A DNA stretch of 14,871 nucleotides from an uncultured Clostridia bacterium (GTDB lineage Bacteria > Bacillota > Clostridia > Oscillospirales > Acutalibacteraceae): the NCBI GenBank assembly GCA_937895645.1, contig CALBKQ010000084.1, forward strand, positions 1 to 14,871, given 5' to 3'. This document shows, piece after piece, positions 7,407 to 14,413 of this stretch. How positions within the stretch are numbered: position 1 is the first letter of the stretch; every line of letters starts with the position of its first letter. The position numbers and the translations under genes were made by a program. The notes beneath the pieces were generated by a model, which saw nothing but the letters and a program-made list of their open reading frames with translations, ran no database searches and had not been told where the DNA came from.

Positions 7407-7416
7407 TGGAGTTAAA

Positions 7417-7611
7417 ATGGATATAACATTTCTTTTTAAGATTGCAGGAATAGGGTTAATTGTTGCTGTTTTGCAACAATTACTTTCAAAAACAGGTCGC
7501 GAAGAATTTGCAACACTAACAGTGCTGACGGGGATAATAGTTATTATTGCAATGCTTGTTCCTCAAGTTGCATCAGTATTCGACGAATTAAAATCAATAT
7601 TTAATTTATGA
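7417..7611 (+). CDS. spoIIIAC: Stage III sporulation protein AC
   Basis: A tiny integral membrane protein of the SpoIIIA complex; 64 residues, the family length. Two hydrophobic helices (about 5-22 and 35-52) are joined by a short loop with LLSKTGREEFATL, conserved in SpoIIIAC. GGAG at 7408-7411 lies five bases before the ATG, within and just after the spoIIIAB stop. The TGA stop overlaps the spoIIIAD ATG (ATGA). Confidence 0.94.
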   Translation: MDITFLFKIAGIGLIVAVLQQLLSKTGREEFATLTVLTGIIVIIAMLVPQVASVFDELKSIFNL

Positions 7612-7997
7612 TTATCTTCTTGAAAATTGGAATAATTGCCTTAATTCATTTATGTTTTTCAGTAATTCTAAAATCATACAGACCTGAATACGTTCTTTTA
7701 ATGCGAGTTTGTACTGTTATATTGATTTTTGCATTACTAATTGATGATATTGCGGGTTTTATTTCAAATATTTTATCCGTTTTTTCTGTTTTTAATATCA
7801 AAACTGAACATATTAATTTATTGTTAAAAGTAACGGGGATTGCAATTATTACAGACTTTATCTGTGATACACTTATTGATTCAGGTGAAAAATCCTTGGC
7901 CGGAGTTATATCAATATCGTCAAAATTTTTAATTATTTTTCTTTCGTTGCCTATACTCAATGGGTTGATTTTATTCTGTATGAAATTTGTTGAATAA
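7608..7997 (+). CDS. spoIIIAD: Stage III sporulation protein AD
   Basis: An integral membrane protein of the SpoIIIA complex, related to SpoIIIAC; 129 residues, close to the B. subtilis length. Four hydrophobic stretches are visible (about 2-20, 29-49, 57-75 and 104-125), with the conserved YRPEYVLLMRV and LLLKVTGIAIITDFICDTLIDSGE. The start overlaps the spoIIIAC stop by four bases (ATGA) with no strong ribosome-binding site, so it probably depends on coupled translation. Confidence 0.94.
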   Translation: MIIFLKIGIIALIHLCFSVILKSYRPEYVLLMRVCTVILIFALLIDDIAGFISNILSVFSVFNIKTEHINLLLKVTGIAIITDFICDTLIDSGEKSLAGVISISSKFLIIFLSLPILNGLILFCMKFVE

Positions 7998-7998
7998 T

Positions 7999-9093
7999 AT
8001 GAAGAAGTTTATAACAGTAATTCTTATAGTTTTTGCGTTGCTAAACATGTTTGTAGTTAATGTATCCGCATCTAAAGTAGATGTAAATTCTTTATGGGGT
8101 GAAATTGATAATCAAACAAAAGACTATCTTAATGATTTAGGAATAGATGAAATTAGTTTTGCGGATTTGTTTGATTTAAGTCCTACTCGTGTAATTGAGT
8201 TTTTGATTGACATTAGCTTAAATTCAGGTATTAAAGTATTCCAACAGATAATAGTTATTATTGCAATATTATTAATTATTTCCATTGCATCTGCATTCCT
8301 GAAAGAATCCGAAAGAATACATAACATCATTTGTTTTGTTGGTGTATTGACAGTGTTATCAGTTGTACTTGTACCAATTAGCAGAATAATTACAGATGTT
8401 GCAACAGGCATTAAAACGTCAATGATATTTGTTAATTCATATCTGCCTGTTATGACTGCAATTATTGTTGCATCACGGAACCCGGGACTGGCAATTACAT
8501 ACAACTCTTTTTCAATTTTTTCATCATCGATTATAACAACTGTTGCAGATAAATTTTTTATGCCATGTGTTAGTGCAATACTATCTTTTAATATTTTATC
8601 TTCATTTTCTTTTGAAAACTTTCGTGAAAGAATTGTTGCAGGTTTCAGAAGATGTATAGTTGTTATTCTTGCTTTGTTTTCAACGGTTTACACAGGTTTA
8701 TTGACAACTCAAAGTATACTTGCTAGTTCATCTGACAGTATTGTGTTAAGAGGTATAAAATTTGTTTCAGGTGCTTTTGTTCCTGTTGTTGGAGCAGGAG
8801 TAGGTGATGCATTATCATCTGTTTTTAGTAGTTTTGTAATAATGAAAAATACTCTAGGTGTTTTTGTAATAATAGTTATTATACTTATTAACTTACCTGT
8901 AATGGCTGAACTATTAATATGGTATTTTTCGTTACAATTTTGTTCAGTAATATCGTCAATGCTTGGCATCAATAATATTACAGACACTCTTGACAGTCTT
9001 TCGTCTGTCGTTTCTTTACTTAATACTATTCTATTTTTTGTTACTTTTGTGCTTGTTATTTCGACAGGTGTAATAATTATGATGGGTAAATAA
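7999..9093 (+). CDS. spoIIIAE: Stage III sporulation protein AE
   Basis: A large polytopic membrane protein of the SpoIIIA complex; 364 residues (B. subtilis about 399). MKKFITVILIVFALLNMFVV is followed by Val-Ser-Ala, a standard signal peptide with likely cleavage after Ala24. Then come a short soluble region (about 25-75) and some six to eight hydrophobic segments, with the conserved GIKFVSGAFVPVVGAGVGDA (about 249-268). The ATG at 7999 follows the spoIIIAD stop by one base. It is preferred to an in-frame TTG at 7987 because the signal peptide then starts with Met-Lys-Lys. No clear ribosome-binding site is seen, so coupling to spoIIIAD is likely. Confidence 0.94.
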   Translation: MKKFITVILIVFALLNMFVVNVSASKVDVNSLWGEIDNQTKDYLNDLGIDEISFADLFDLSPTRVIEFLIDISLNSGIKVFQQIIVIIAILLIISIASAFLKESERIHNIICFVGVLTVLSVVLVPISRIITDVATGIKTSMIFVNSYLPVMTAIIVASRNPGLAITYNSFSIFSSSIITTVADKFFMPCVSAILSFNILSSFSFENFRERIVAGFRRCIVVILALFSTVYTGLLTTQSILASSSDSIVLRGIKFVSGAFVPVVGAGVGDALSSVFSSFVIMKNTLGVFVIIVIILINLPVMAELLIWYFSLQFCSVISSMLGINNITDTLDSLSSVVSLLNTILFFVTFVLVISTGVIIMMGK

Positions 9094-9094
9094 T

Positions 9095-9529
9095 ATGGAT
9101 TATTTCAAAATGTGGATGTTGTCACTTTGTGGCGCAACAGCGATTACATCTTTATTTAGAATACTGTTATCAAATTCTTCATTAAATAAAGTACTGAATA
9201 TTTTTTTTACATTATTCGTATTATTTTATACTATAATGCCTGTACAATCACTTTTTAACAATGATTTTGACGATATTTTAATAGACACACCAACTGAGTA
9301 TAATGAAATTTATCAAAATGGGTATGAACAAATCATTGAGATATCAATAGAAAATGAATGCAAAAAAGAAGGGGTAGAGGTTCTTTCTTGCGATACAGTT
9401 TCAATTATAGATAATGATGGTTATTTATGTGTTGAAACTATTGAAATTGATATAGATAATAATAAAAAAATTGAAGCTATAAAAGTAAAACTAAAACAAG
9501 AACTTGGTTACGAGGTGGTTGTTAAATGA
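9095..9529 (+). CDS. spoIIIAF: Stage III sporulation protein AF
   Basis: A mother-cell membrane protein of the SpoIIIA complex; it has a ring-building-motif domain exposed to the intermembrane space in B. subtilis. Two N-terminal helices (about 8-24 and 31-50) are followed by a soluble domain that ends at IKVKLKQELGYEVVVK. At 144 residues it is clearly shorter than B. subtilis SpoIIIAF (about 206), mainly in the domain between the helices and the C-terminus. No frameshift is evident and the end is clean (ATGA overlap with spoIIIAG), so this looks like a short lineage form. Only a weak ribosome-binding site precedes the ATG, one base after the spoIIIAE stop. Confidence 0.88.
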   Translation: MDYFKMWMLSLCGATAITSLFRILLSNSSLNKVLNIFFTLFVLFYTIMPVQSLFNNDFDDILIDTPTEYNEIYQNGYEQIIEISIENECKKEGVEVLSCDTVSIIDNDGYLCVETIEIDIDNNKKIEAIKVKLKQELGYEVVVK

Positions 9530-10077
9530 CTTTTCTTAAATCTCTTTTTCAAAAATCCAATGTAATCAAGAACAATAAAAAACTTGCCTTGATAGTTGTT
9601 GCTGGATTTATGATAATAGTTTTAATATTTATTTCTGAGTTGGATTTTAATTCTATCGATTCCAAAAAGAATGAGATTAAAGAGGAAATGTCAACAGAAG
9701 AATATTGTGCTTATCTTGAAGAAAAAGTTACTGAAATCGTCGAATGTATTGATGGTGCCGGAAAAGCAAAAGTAATGATTACTCTTTCTGAAACAACTGA
9801 ATATATCTATGCCACAAATGATAAGAATTCAAGAAAAAATAACGATACAAGTGATGATAGCACTACAGAAAATGATTATGTAATTATTGAAAAAGACAGT
9901 AATGATACGGGTCTTCTAATAAAAACCATTGAACCAAAAGTCAGGGGAGTTGCAATAGTGTGTCAGGGCGGGAATAATTCAACAGTGCAAAACCAGATAT
10001 ACTCTGCAATAAGTGCAGTTCTTAATATCAGCACATCAAGAATATCTATATCAAAATTATCATATATGGAGGAATAA
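9526..10077 (+). CDS. spoIIIAG: Stage III sporulation protein AG
   Basis: Forms a large ring in the space between mother cell and forespore in B. subtilis. It has 183 residues (B. subtilis about 229). One transmembrane helix (about 19-37), then a linker and a ring-building domain. EYCAYLEEKVTEIVECIDGAG (about 59-79) and VRGVAIVCQGG (about 144-154) are typical of the family. Between them is a polar Asn/Asp/Ser/Thr insert (about 100-118). GAGGTGG at 9513-9519 precedes the ATG, which overlaps the spoIIIAF stop by four bases. Confidence 0.93.
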   Translation: MTFLKSLFQKSNVIKNNKKLALIVVAGFMIIVLIFISELDFNSIDSKKNEIKEEMSTEEYCAYLEEKVTEIVECIDGAGKAKVMITLSETTEYIYATNDKNSRKNNDTSDDSTTENDYVIIEKDSNDTGLLIKTIEPKVRGVAIVCQGGNNSTVQNQIYSAISAVLNISTSRISISKLSYMEE

Positions 10078-10078
10078 A

Positions 10079-10609
10079 ATGAAAAGTAAAATTATTAGCA
10101 GAAAACAACTATTAACTTTCAGCCTCGTGTTTGCATTGGGCTTAGCAGTTTTTGTCAACTGGTATTATACTAAACCACAAGGAAATACAACTGAACCAGA
10201 AGTTACATATGAAGCAAACTTAGGTGATGCACAGTATGTGAATTCAGATTCAGTTCAAACTGAAAATTATTTTGAAACAGCAGAAATAAATCGAAAAAAA
10301 GCACATGATTCTGCTAAAGAATATTTGTCATCAATAATTGCAGATACAAATGTTGATAATGATACAAAAGCATCTGCACGGGAAAAGCTTACAAAAATTT
10401 CAGAACAAATTAAAACGGAAAACGATATTGAAAATCTTATATCTGCACAAACAGATTCAAAATGTCTTGTAACATATAGTGATGATTCAATTGAGATTAT
10501 ATTGCCAAAAGATATCATTAATGATAAGACTGTAATTAAAATTAAAGATATTGTTATTTCAAAAACTAAGCTTACTGCTGATAAAATAACAATTATTGAG
10601 ACAAAATAA
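10079..10609 (+). CDS. spoIIIAH: Stage III sporulation protein AH
   Basis: Single-pass membrane protein. In B. subtilis it binds SpoIIQ across the intermembrane space and joins the two halves of the channel. It has 176 residues (B. subtilis about 218). Transmembrane helix at about 10-29 (QLLTFSLVFALGLAVFVNWY), a variable linker, then the YscJ/FliF-like domain (about 68-176), with RKKAHDSAKEYLSSIIAD and CLVTYSDDSIEIILP. The ATG at 10079 is set by GGAGG at 10068-10072; the reading frame extends upstream to 10013 without a ribosome-binding site. It is the last gene of the operon. spoIIQ is not in the window. Confidence 0.93.
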   Translation: MKSKIISRKQLLTFSLVFALGLAVFVNWYYTKPQGNTTEPEVTYEANLGDAQYVNSDSVQTENYFETAEINRKKAHDSAKEYLSSIIADTNVDNDTKASAREKLTKISEQIKTENDIENLISAQTDSKCLVTYSDDSIEIILPKDIINDKTVIKIKDIVISKTKLTADKITIIETK

Positions 10610-10633
10610 TGGCATAATATATGTAATTTTCTA

Positions 10634-10662
10634 TTGAAATTTTGCGGATTTAGTGATAAAAT
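10634..10662 (+). promoter_or_regulatory. Vegetative (sigma-A-type) promoter for the nusB-dxs operon
   Basis: TTGAAA (10634-10639), a 17-base spacer, TAAAAT (10657-10662), with TGA immediately before it (extended -10). The start is expected near 10669, about 90 bases before the nusB ATG. It lets nusB and the following genes be transcribed independently of the sporulation operon. Confidence 0.6.
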
Positions 10663-10687
10663 ATACATAAATTCTATGTATATACAT
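10661..10687 (+). repeat. Nested AT-rich inverted repeats in the nusB leader
   Basis: ATATACATA (10661-10669) and TATGTATAT (10675-10683) form a 9-bp inverted repeat with a 5-base loop. An overlapping perfect 12-base palindrome, ATGTATATACAT, lies at 10676-10687. They cover the predicted nusB transcription start. This could be an operator or a weak RNA hairpin; no known regulator site is recognised. Confidence 0.5.
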
Positions 10688-10709
10688 TTCGAACCGCAGA
10701 AAATTTAGA

Positions 10710-10747
10710 ACGCTCCCTGTTTTTCTGACGGGGAGCGTATATTTTTT
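10710..10747 (+). terminator. Terminator hairpin / possible attenuator directly before nusB
   Basis: ACGCTCCC (10710-10717) pairs with GGGAGCGT (10731-10738), extendable by two pairs, with a T-rich loop, followed by six T's (10742-10747). The T-run touches the GGAGG ribosome-binding site of nusB. It lies downstream of the predicted nusB promoter, so it can act on nusB's own transcript as well as on spoIIIA read-through. Confidence 0.75.
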
Positions 10748-10757
10748 GGAGGATATT

Positions 10758-11159
10758 ATGACAAGAAAAGAAGAAAGAGAACTTGCTTTTACGCTTATAT
10801 TTGAAAAGATTTTTAATGATGAATTATCAGTTGATAAAGTTATTGAAAATGCCGTTGAAGCTAGATTAATTGAAGAAAATACTTACGCTTTCTCAGTTGC
10901 GCACTTAACTTACGAACACTTAGAAAAAATTGATAAAATTATAACTGAAAACTCAATTGGCTGGTCTTTAACCAGACTCCCGAAAGTTTCACTTGCAATT
11001 TTCCGTCTTGCTATTTGTGAAATTTTTTATGTTCCATCAGTTCCTAATGGGGTTGCAATCAATGAAGCGGTTGAACTGGCAAAAAAATTTGCAACAAAAG
11101 AGGACGCATCTTTTATTAATGGTGTCCTAGGTAAAGTTGTAAAAGAGATTGATGCGTAA
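10758..11159 (+). CDS. nusB: Transcription antitermination factor NusB
   Basis: Binds boxA RNA with NusE (ribosomal protein S10) and helps RNA polymerase transcribe rRNA operons without early termination. It is an all-helical protein of 133 residues, the normal length. The N-terminal TRKEERELAFTLIFEKIF is the RNA-binding helix with the usual Arg pattern. WSLTRLPKVSLAIFRLAICE, VAINEAVELAKKFA and SFINGVLGKV are family signatures. GGAGG at 10748-10752 lies five bases before the ATG at 10758. The TAA stop shares its last base with the ATG of the next gene. It is first gene of an operon running to dxs, preceded by a leader with a terminator hairpin. Confidence 0.96.
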   Translation: MTRKEERELAFTLIFEKIFNDELSVDKVIENAVEARLIEENTYAFSVAHLTYEHLEKIDKIITENSIGWSLTRLPKVSLAIFRLAICEIFYVPSVPNGVAINEAVELAKKFATKEDASFINGVLGKVVKEIDA

Positions 11160-12094
11160 TGAGTTATCATTTAGGAATTGACACGAGCAATTACACTACA
11201 TCTGTTGCAGTTTATGATGATGTTACAAATTCAGTTATTAGTCGAAAAAAGCTTTTACCTGTTAAATCAGGTGAAAAAGGAATAAGACAAAGTGATGCAG
11301 TTTTTCATCATACCGTCCAGTTGCCACAACTTATAAATGATTTAATAGATGAATTTAATGGTAATATTTCAAGTGTTGGTGTTTCCATTAAGCCTTGTAA
11401 TGAAGAAGGCTCATATATGCCTTGTTTCTTAGCAGGTTTATCTGTTGCTGAAGCTGTTTCCTCGTTTATGCACATTCCATAATATAAATTTTCACATCAG
11501 GATGGGCATATTGCAGCGGCTCTATATTCTACAGATAAGCTTAATTTAATTAAAGAAGATTTTTTTGCTTTTCATATTTCAGGTGGTACTTCTCAAGTAT
11601 TAAAAGTTACACCCGGTGACAAGTATTTTAAGACAAAAATCATTTCTAATTCTCTTGATTTGAAAGCAGGACAAGCCATTGATAGAATAGGTGTAATGCT
11701 AGGGCTAACTTTTCCTTGTGGTCCTGAACTAGAAAAAATGGCGTTAAAAAGTAAACTTCCTCTAAAAAAAGAAAAAGTATTTCGTCGCGATGGTAATTTC
11801 AGTCTTTCAGGTGTTGAGAATAAGTGCAAAAAAATGTTCGATGATGACAAAAATCCTGAAAATATTGCATTTTATTGCATAAATTATATTCGTTCAGCCC
11901 TTGATGATACTGTAAATGAAATTATTACTGAACATGGCAATTTACCATTAATTTTTTCTGGTGGTGTAATGTCAAATTCTATTATACGTAATGATTTTAT
12001 GAATAGATACAACGCTTTTTTTGCAGAACCACAGTTTTCTTCTGATAATGCTTGTGGTATAGCAATTTTATCTTCAATTTGTAATAAGGAATAA
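11159..12094 (+). pseudogene. TsaD/Kae1 (peptidase M22)-family paralogue interrupted by one in-frame stop
   Basis: Related to TsaD, the ATPase of tRNA t6A synthesis, but of the shorter divergent type often called O-sialoglycoprotein endopeptidase and found between nusB and xseA in Clostridia. Its function there is not known. Codons 1-107 hold LGIDTSNYTTSVAV (nucleotide-fold start). Codon 108 is TAA (11480-11482). The same frame then continues to the natural stop at 12092-12094 with all later motifs: FSHQDGHIAAA (His113, His117, the metal ligands of TsaD), SGGTSQVL, AGQAIDRIG, IFSGGVMSNSIIR and SDNACG (Asp296). Only this one codon is wrong; relatives have a coding residue there (IP-x-YEFSHQ). 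TTA, CAA or TAT to TAA are each one change. It could be a recent null allele, strain variant or sequence error. Confidence 0.85.
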
Positions 12095-12098
12095 TTAC

Positions 12099-13295
12099 AT
12101 GCAAACTCCTTTGATTTTAACTGTTACACAATTGAATACTTATGCAAAGTCTATTATTGAGCAAGATATTGCGCTTAGTAATGTATTTGTAGTGGGTGAA
12201 ATTTCAAATTTTATTGACCATTATCGTAGCGGACACCTTTATATGAGCATTAAAGATAATCAATCTGTTATAAGTGCTGTTATGTTTGCAGGTAATGCAT
12301 CAAAGCTTAAATTCAAGCCCGAAAACGGAATGTCAGTTATTATCAGGGGGCGTGTTTCAATTTATGAGCGTGATGGCAGATACCAGCTTTATATTGATGA
12401 TATGCAACCTGACGGTGTTGGTGCTTTGGCAGTTGCTTTTGAACAGATGAAAGAAAAACTTTCAAAAGCAGGATTATTTGATGCAGAACACAAGTTACTA
12501 ATACCACAAATTCCTGAAAAAATTGGTGTTATTTCTTCGCCGACGGGTGCAGCTGTTCAAGACGTACTCAATGTTCTTAATAGACGCTTTCCAATAGCAG
12601 AAGTTATTTTTGCAGGTGTACAGGTGCAAGGAGATAGTGCTGCACCAACAATAATTGATGCGATTAAAAAACTTAACAATACAGATGTTGATGTTATTAT
12701 AATTGCTCGCGGTGGTGGTTCTACAGAGGATTTGTGGCCATTTAATGACGAAAAACTTGCATATACAATATTTGAATCTCAAATTCCTATTATTTCAGGT
12801 GTTGGTCACGAAACAGACTTTACTATCTGTGATTTTGTTGCAGATTTAAGAGCGCCAACTCCATCGGCAGCTGCAGAATTAGCAGTCCCAGATATACGTG
12901 AACAAAAATATTATATATCTGCACTTAAAATTGCGTTAGATAATGCGATTGAAAATGATATTAAAGAAAAGCAACACAATCTTGAACAACTTACAAAATC
13001 GCCAGTACTTAAAAATCCTGAAAAGATTACAGAAAACTGTGAGTTGTATCTTGATACATTGATTTCAAGAATCAATAATAATTTCAAAGATATATTTACA
13101 AAATACTCATCCGATTTTGCTATGCTTTGTTCAAAACTTGATTCATTGAGTCCGTTAAAAGTATTGGCTCGTGGTTATTCAATAACAAAAAAAGATGAGA
13201 ATATAATTGTTAATTCAAAAGATTTATCAGTTGGAGATAGTATTTCTATACAATTTGCTGACGGAAACGCTAAAGCAAAAATTACAGAGGTGTAA
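12099..13295 (+). CDS. xseA: Exodeoxyribonuclease VII large subunit
   Basis: Catalytic subunit of exonuclease VII, which degrades single-stranded DNA from both ends with several XseB subunits bound; acts in DNA repair in the cytoplasm. It has 398 residues, short of E. coli (456) but usual for Clostridia; the central coiled coil is the reduced part. An N-terminal OB-fold (about 5-100) includes VGEISNFIDHYRSGHLYMSI. The catalytic core (about 125-320) has Asp155, Arg204 in IIARGGGSTEDLWPFN, and His237 and Asp240 in SGVGHETDFT, matching the essential E. coli residues. RAPTPSAAAELA follows. The C-terminal LARGYSIT segment is conserved. AAGGA at the end of the preceding gene serves the ATG at 12099. 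Confidence 0.97.
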   Translation: MQTPLILTVTQLNTYAKSIIEQDIALSNVFVVGEISNFIDHYRSGHLYMSIKDNQSVISAVMFAGNASKLKFKPENGMSVIIRGRVSIYERDGRYQLYIDDMQPDGVGALAVAFEQMKEKLSKAGLFDAEHKLLIPQIPEKIGVISSPTGAAVQDVLNVLNRRFPIAEVIFAGVQVQGDSAAPTIIDAIKKLNNTDVDVIIIARGGGSTEDLWPFNDEKLAYTIFESQIPIISGVGHETDFTICDFVADLRAPTPSAAAELAVPDIREQKYYISALKIALDNAIENDIKEKQHNLEQLTKSPVLKNPEKITENCELYLDTLISRINNNFKDIFTKYSSDFAMLCSKLDSLSPLKVLARGYSITKKDENIIVNSKDLSVGDSISIQFADGNAKAKITEV

Positions 13296-13297
13296 TT

Positions 13298-13492
13298 ATG
13301 AAAATTACTTATGAACAGGCGACTAAACGCCTTGAAGAAATAGTTTCAAAGCTTGAAGAGGGTTCAATGCCGCTTGAAGAATCAATGAAACTTTACGAAG
13401 AAGGCGTTAAACTTTCAGAGTTTTGTATGCATAAATTGAATGATGCAAAACAGAAAATTATTGATATAAATGAGGTCAAAAACAATGACTGA
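13298..13492 (+). CDS. xseB: Exodeoxyribonuclease VII small subunit
   Basis: Small helical subunit that packs on the XseA coiled coil. It has 64 residues. YEQATKRLEEIVSKLEEGSM followed by PLEESMKLYEEGVKLSEFC is the family signature. GAGGTG at 13286-13291 lies in the last codons of xseA, and the ATG is two bases after the xseA stop. The final eight bases overlap ispA. Confidence 0.96.
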   Translation: MKITYEQATKRLEEIVSKLEEGSMPLEESMKLYEEGVKLSEFCMHKLNDAKQKIIDINEVKNND

Positions 13493-14366
13493 TATTAAAT
13501 CTTATGTTAATACACAGGCAAAAATTGTAAGTAACAGATTAAATATTTTGCTCGACGAAAAATTACCATCAAAAGTGCTTGATGCAATGAAATACAGCAT
13601 TTCAAATGGTGGTAAAAGAATAAGACCTATTCTTACTATTGAATTCTCTAAAGCCGTAAATGGAAATATTGACACTGCACTTGATTTTGGATGTGCAGTT
13701 GAGATGATTCATACTTACTCGCTAATTCACGATGATTTGCCATGTATGGATGACGATGATATGCGCCGAGGTAAACCTTCATGTCACAAGGCATTCGATG
13801 AAGATAATGCACTTTTAGCAGGTGATGCATTACTCACTGAAGCTTTTGGAGTTTTATCTGCTTGTAAAGATATTCCTGATGAAAATATTGTGCGCGCAGT
13901 TATGTTTTTATCATCATTTGCTGGAATTAATGGAATGGTTGGCGGTCAGGTATTAGACCTCCAATTTGAAGAAGAAAGACCTACTGTTGATGAAATTCTT
14001 AAAATGTATTCACTAAAGACTTGTGGACTTATTAAAGCTTCCTGTGTGTTAGGTTGTTTAACTGCAAAGGAATATAAGGAAGAAAAGATTAACGCTGCTA
14101 TTGATTATGCTGAAAATCTTGGAATTGCTTTTCAAATACAAGATGATATTCTTGATATTGAGGGTGATTCCGACTCACTTGGGAAACCTGTTGGTAGTGA
14201 TGAAAAAAATGATAAATCAACAATTGTTAAATATTTTGGTCTTGAAAAATCAAAAGAGTTAGTAAAAAAATATACAGATAATGCCATATCGGCATTAAGT
14301 GCCTTCGAAAACGACACAGAACTATTAAAAAATATTGCATTTATGCTTATTGATAGAAAAAACTGA
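13485..14366 (+). CDS. ispA: Polyprenyl (farnesyl/geranylgeranyl) diphosphate synthase
   Basis: Condenses isopentenyl diphosphate with allylic diphosphates to make farnesyl (or geranylgeranyl) diphosphate for quinones, undecaprenyl phosphate and other isoprenoids. It has 293 residues, normal for IspA. GGKRIRP (42-48) is the diphosphate-binding motif. The first Asp-rich motif is DDLPCMD (83-89), then DDDMRRGKP; the second is FQIQDDILD (216-224). The two-residue insertion in the first motif is typical of bacterial FPP synthase. Product length cannot be fixed by eye. The ATG at 13485 is chosen for its GAGG at 13472-13475; the in-frame upstream codon has no ribosome-binding site. It overlaps xseB by eight bases. 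dxs, which feeds the same pathway, follows. Confidence 0.95.
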   Translation: MTDIKSYVNTQAKIVSNRLNILLDEKLPSKVLDAMKYSISNGGKRIRPILTIEFSKAVNGNIDTALDFGCAVEMIHTYSLIHDDLPCMDDDDMRRGKPSCHKAFDEDNALLAGDALLTEAFGVLSACKDIPDENIVRAVMFLSSFAGINGMVGGQVLDLQFEEERPTVDEILKMYSLKTCGLIKASCVLGCLTAKEYKEEKINAAIDYAENLGIAFQIQDDILDIEGDSDSLGKPVGSDEKNDKSTIVKYFGLEKSKELVKKYTDNAISALSAFENDTELLKNIAFMLIDRKN

Positions 14367-14413
14367 TTGGAGTAAATGTTTTGGAAAATTTTAAATTTTT
14401 AGGTAAATTTAAT

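Noticed and set aside
7646..8987. Minus-strand reading frames opposite spoIIIAD and spoIIIAE
   Set aside because: They sit wholly inside well-supported membrane-protein genes and resemble nothing known.
10267..10668. 133-codon minus-strand reading frame opposite spoIIIAH and the nusB promoter
   Set aside because: Antisense to a clear gene; hydrophobic and serine-rich composition arises from reading the opposite strand; no family resemblance.
10690..10747. T-box or known riboswitch before nusB
   Set aside because: The region has ACCGC but lacks the T-box GGTACCGCG-type core and specifier stem, and matches no riboswitch core I know.
11480..11482. Recoding of TAA (selenocysteine, pyrrolysine or alternative genetic code)
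   Set aside because: Selenocysteine uses TGA and pyrrolysine TAG. TAA is the normal stop of many genes here (deoC, cotJA, nusB, xseA), so reassignment is excluded.
14393..14402. Programmed -1 frameshift at the dxs start
   Set aside because: No standard slippery heptamer or downstream stimulatory structure is visible; a missing T or a different start codon is simpler.
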